Source: Nymphaea colorata
Taxonomy: Eukaryota; Streptophyta; Magnoliopsida; Nymphaeales; Nymphaeaceae
Direction of reading: 5' to 3'
DNA length: 64,000 nucleotides
Assembly (NCBI RefSeq): GCF_008831285.2
Contig: NC_045151.1
Location: 2,723,544-2,787,543 of the forward strand
In this document: piece by piece, positions 61,131 to 64,000 of the stretch
Numbering within the stretch: position 1 is the stretch's first letter
How the letters are laid out: every line of letters begins with the position of its first letter
The notes under the pieces: generated by a model
Seen by the model: the letters and a program-made list of their open reading frames with translations, nothing else
Database searches by the model: none
What the model was told of the DNA's origin: nothing
Made by a program: the position numbers and the translations under genes

Positions 61131-61394
61131 ATACCAATCACTAACAGGTTGACATTTTCAAAACATCAAGGGTGTACATTCACCCCAATCTTGTTGTTTT
61201 TCTCTTTTTATCTTCAATAAATATAACCAGATTATGCTTTTCAGCAAGCTCTGGAAGAGAAAATACCAATCACTAACAGGTTGACATTTTCAAAACATCA
61301 AGGGTGTACATTCACCCCAATCTTGTTGTTTTTCTCTTTTTATCTTCAATAAATATAACCATATTATGCTTTTCAGCAAGCTCTGGAAGGGAAA
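61131..61394. repeat. Recent tandem duplication, 132-bp unit
   Basis: 61131-61262 and 61263-61394 differ at only a few positions (for example CCAGATT against CCATATT). The array ends about 270 bases before the GST TATA box. Confidence 0.95.
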
Positions 61395-61662
61395 GTTTGG
61401 ACAACAACCATGACTTTAAACAATAACGATTCTTTTCAAAAAAGAAAGATCTTGGAAAAGAAACAACTAAGATAGTTTTTCAGAAGAAAGAAGGGTGCAT
61501 GAAGACATTTGTGAGCTGTTCAAGGGCGTGAAAGGAATTTACGCTACGTTTTCCCCTCAACAACCAAGGACTGTCCATGCATACTGACTCCCACGGGATG
61601 CACGCCTGAGCTTAAGCCAGCATTGGCCGCTCACGTTACCGTCCAGTCATCCCATACTGCGC

Positions 61663-61669
61663 TATAAAA
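61663..61669 (+). promoter_or_regulatory. TATA box of the GST gene
   Basis: TATAAAA in GC-richer context, 97 bases before the first ATG, leaving room for a leader of roughly 65 bases. Confidence 0.75.
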
Positions 61670-61759
61670 ATGTACACAGCCCAACCTGCCTTCCCCTGCA
61701 TTTCCGCATCCTAGCTCTAGCAGTAACTACCTCAGTTTCTTGCCACAGTATCAGCACTT

Positions 61760-62782
61760 ATGGTAGCCATGGCCGTGAAAGTGTATGGCGCTGCCTATGC
61801 TTCATGTGCCCGCCGGGTCCTTGCTTGCTTAATTGAGAAGGGCGTCGACTTCGAAATCATCCCGGTTGATCTGCTAAGCGGCGAGCAGAAGAAACCAGAG
61901 TTTCTCAAATTGCAGGTAACCACTTCGCCCTTTGCTGGCCTTGCGTGTGTGTGTGTGTGTGTGTGTCAATGCATCTTCATAATAGTGAAGAAGGGACGAT
62001 CTACCATGCAGTAGTAGGTCACTTGGTGGGTGAACCCCTTACCATGAAACACCACCAAGGATAAGATGTGTACCCACTGGGTAATGAAAGTACGAGCCCA
62101 GCCTACTTTGCTGTCTGAGTTGACCCTTCTTCCATCTGCGTTTCCACGGTCGTTTTGGAGGATAGAAAGGGTTCTCTGTTAGACCACAATTTGTTAAAGT
62201 CAGGATCATCATCAATGGCCACATGTTCAATACAAGCAGTGAAATGAGATAGACGGGGGACAGCCGTCCCTGATTTAAAAGCCATTGATCCATCCATGCT
62301 TGTGTAGTTGAGAAATTCTTCTTTGAACATTTGTAATTACAAGACGGGTCTTTTCTTTTTTTAGTTCAACCGCAAGAGAACTGTTGTTAATTTAACAACC
62401 GTAGTAATATATTTGAGAAAACAAGTCTTTCATTTGAAAAAAAAAAAAAATTACTTGTATGATATTACTTATTTAGATGCCTTTTTTGAGAGGTAGTTTT
62501 GTCATTTCTTCGAAACAAAGCAATTTAGCCAAAGTTTAGCTTTGCTCTCGAGCACTAATTTGGAACACTTCGAGAGAATACATGGATGAACTTCCAAACA
62601 TGGATGAACTTCCAAAAGCCGATAAGGCGTTCTTTGCTTTGTCAAACGCCTATAAATGAGAGATGAATTCGGAGGCGTTTCATGGTTTTACTAGCGTTGT
62701 GCTTGACGTATGTTCTTATTGCCAATCATGCAGCCGTTTGGGATGGTACCTGTTATCCAAGACGGTGGCTTCACATTGTATG
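61760..62782 (+). CDS. Phi-class glutathione S-transferase, exons 1-2 (exon 3 beyond the window)
   Basis: Exon 1 ends at 61915 (TTGCAG|GTAACC); exon 2 is 62734-62782 (49 bases, donor GTAAGA). Together they encode the N-terminal glutathione-binding fold: AVKVYGAAYASCARRVLACL, EKGVDFEIIPVDLLSGE, KKPEFLKLQ, then PFGMVPVIQDGGFTLY. This is the phi-class pattern, with a candidate catalytic serine in AASC-like context (S12 counted from the second Met). The second ATG (61769) has the better context (GCCATGG), gives the family's usual MAVKVYG start and makes exon 1 exactly 49 codons, so I prefer it to 61760. The substrate-binding C-terminal domain, normally one long third exon, does not appear before 64000. 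Phi GSTs conjugate glutathione to electrophiles in the cytosol. Confidence 0.92.
61916..62733 (+). other. GST intron 1
   Basis: 818 bases with a GT-rich tract at 61945-61967. Minus-strand open stretches at 62039-62330 (one reading FKSGTAVPRLSHFTACIEHV) are unexplained and could be a captured gene piece or chance. Confidence 0.6.
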
Positions 62783-63423
62783 GTAAGATCATTATACAGC
62801 TCGTCTTCTCATTTCCTCTTTCTTTTTCGTCCCTGCTGTTGGACAAGCAGGGAGACAACCACTTGTTATAATTGAACCAGAGAGGCTCTCCGTTACAAAA
62901 AATGCAACTTAAACATTGAGATGTCTCAGTTCGGCCCATTCTTGGTTTTCACAACATAAACCCGACCCAAAGAGTAACTCTCCGCTGGTTGGGCCTCAAC
63001 CAGGTCTTGGTCCAGTCGAATTTGAGTAGGAATCCCCGACCCTGCCAGTTGTGGCTGGCTGACAATCACCACACAGTGGCTTGGAGAAGGTGATTCTTTC
63101 GAAACTGAGCTGGAAATCCTCCCCGGTCCCATTCTCCGACCATCCTCCTATATACTGCTTGCCTCTGTAACTTCCCTAGCTTGTGAGCAGGTTTCTCCCA
63201 CACTGCACGTTCAGGACAAGAAGGTGTAACGTGAACGAAATTTAAGCAGTTATACTCGAAAAACCTGATTTTACTGTAGACAACAAGATAATCTACGGAG
63301 TCAACAAAATCCCCATCAGAAAAAATAGGGGCAGATCCAAGAGGAGAACGTGCACGGGAAACATCATCAAATACGTTAATGTGAAAAACAAGCTGTTCAA
63401 TCAGACATCAATCGGGAGGGGTA
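62783..63423. other. First part of GST intron 2
   Basis: No exon recognised. A minus-strand open stretch at 62926-63132 has no known domain. Confidence 0.5.
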
Positions 63424-64000
63424 CAACCTGGTATCCCTAACATTTTATGCATTTGCTATGGCTAGAAATAAGCAATAAAACAGAAGGATTTGCTACTTTG
63501 CAACACCAAATACCTATTTGATATTCTGTGTTCTATTGTCTATGTTGTCCAAATAGTTCTGCAAAACTCTCGGGGAAGTTCTGTCCAGTTTCAACCTGCT
63601 ACTCCTAACATTTTATGCATTTGCTATGGCTAGAAATAAGCAATAAAACAGAAGGATTTGCTACTTTGCAACACCAAATACCTATTTGATATTCTGTGTT
63701 CTATTGTCTATGTTGTCCAAATAGTTCTGCAAAACTCTCAGGGGAAGTTCTGATCAGTTTCAACCTGCTACCCCTAACATTTTATGCATTTGCTATGGCT
63801 AGAAAAAAGCAATAAAACAGAAGGATTTGCTACTTTGCAACACCAAATACCTATTTTTTGATATTCTCTGTTCTACTGTCTATGTTGTCCAAATAGTTCT
63901 GCAAAACTCTCAGGGGAAGTTCTGATCAGTTTCAACCTGCTACCCCTAACATTTTATGCATTTGCTATGGCTAGAAATAAGCAATAAAACAGAAGGATTT
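63424..64000. repeat. Tandem array, unit about 168-172 bp, at least 3.3 copies
   Basis: The word TAACATTTTATGCATTTGC occurs at 63438, 63606, 63775 and 63947. Units are nearly identical (for example TCTCGGGGAAG against TCTCAGGGGAAG), so the array is young. It runs off the right edge and lies in the second intron of the GST gene if the gene continues. Confidence 0.95.

Noticed and set aside
62039-62330. Two minus-strand ORFs in GST intron 1
   Set aside because: They overlap each other in different frames without a known domain; kept only as a remark on the intron.

Overview
This window is nuclear DNA of a flowering plant. It is AT-rich, with long introns bounded by GT-AG sites and many decayed transposons and microsatellites. 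The genes belong to land-plant families: a DYW-class PPR protein, a DCD-domain protein, a JASON-like protein, a phi-class glutathione S-transferase and a plant Golgi glycosyltransferase. I cannot name the species from sequence alone.

Layout from left to right. 1-445 is a Ty1/copia integrase relic, followed at 511-832 by a small hAT-like MITE with a perfect 8-bp target duplication. 3415-6496 (minus) holds the first two exons of an At4g19900-like glycosyltransferase; later exons were not found. 8935-10710 is a LINE relic broken by a dispersed repeat. 10935-12520 is a decayed copia relic. 14430-17348 (minus) is a three-exon DCD-domain gene with a five-unit repeat tail and an apparent frameshift in the fifth unit. 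21262-25362 is a copia element with all pol domains recognisable but many breaks; it keeps its 3' LTR, lacks its 5' LTR, and abuts a 49-bp near-perfect palindrome. 26740-27125 is a second copy of the 8-bp-TSD MITE family. 33139-34989 (minus) is an intact intronless PPR-DYW gene, with candidate extra exons just downstream. 37377-40248 is bounded by 18-bp inverted repeats and looks like a DNA transposon. 40400-46000 is repeat-rich. 47511-55210 (plus) is a seven-exon JASON-like gene whose spliced reading frame closes at exactly 499 codons plus stop. 55971-61394 has tandem duplications, a copia reverse-transcriptase scrap, a MITE and a possible 5' gene end. 61760-62782 (plus) holds exons 1 and 2 of a phi GST with a TATA box; its second intron contains a roughly 170-bp tandem array that runs off the right edge.

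The genes do not form a pathway or cluster. They look like ordinary single genes spaced by transposon debris. The most distinctive points are the repeat tail and frameshift of the DCD gene, its upstream ORFs, the palindrome at the copia junction, the MITE family with two intact target-site duplications, and the repeat array inside the GST gene. I saw no strong sign of a wholly new biological system.
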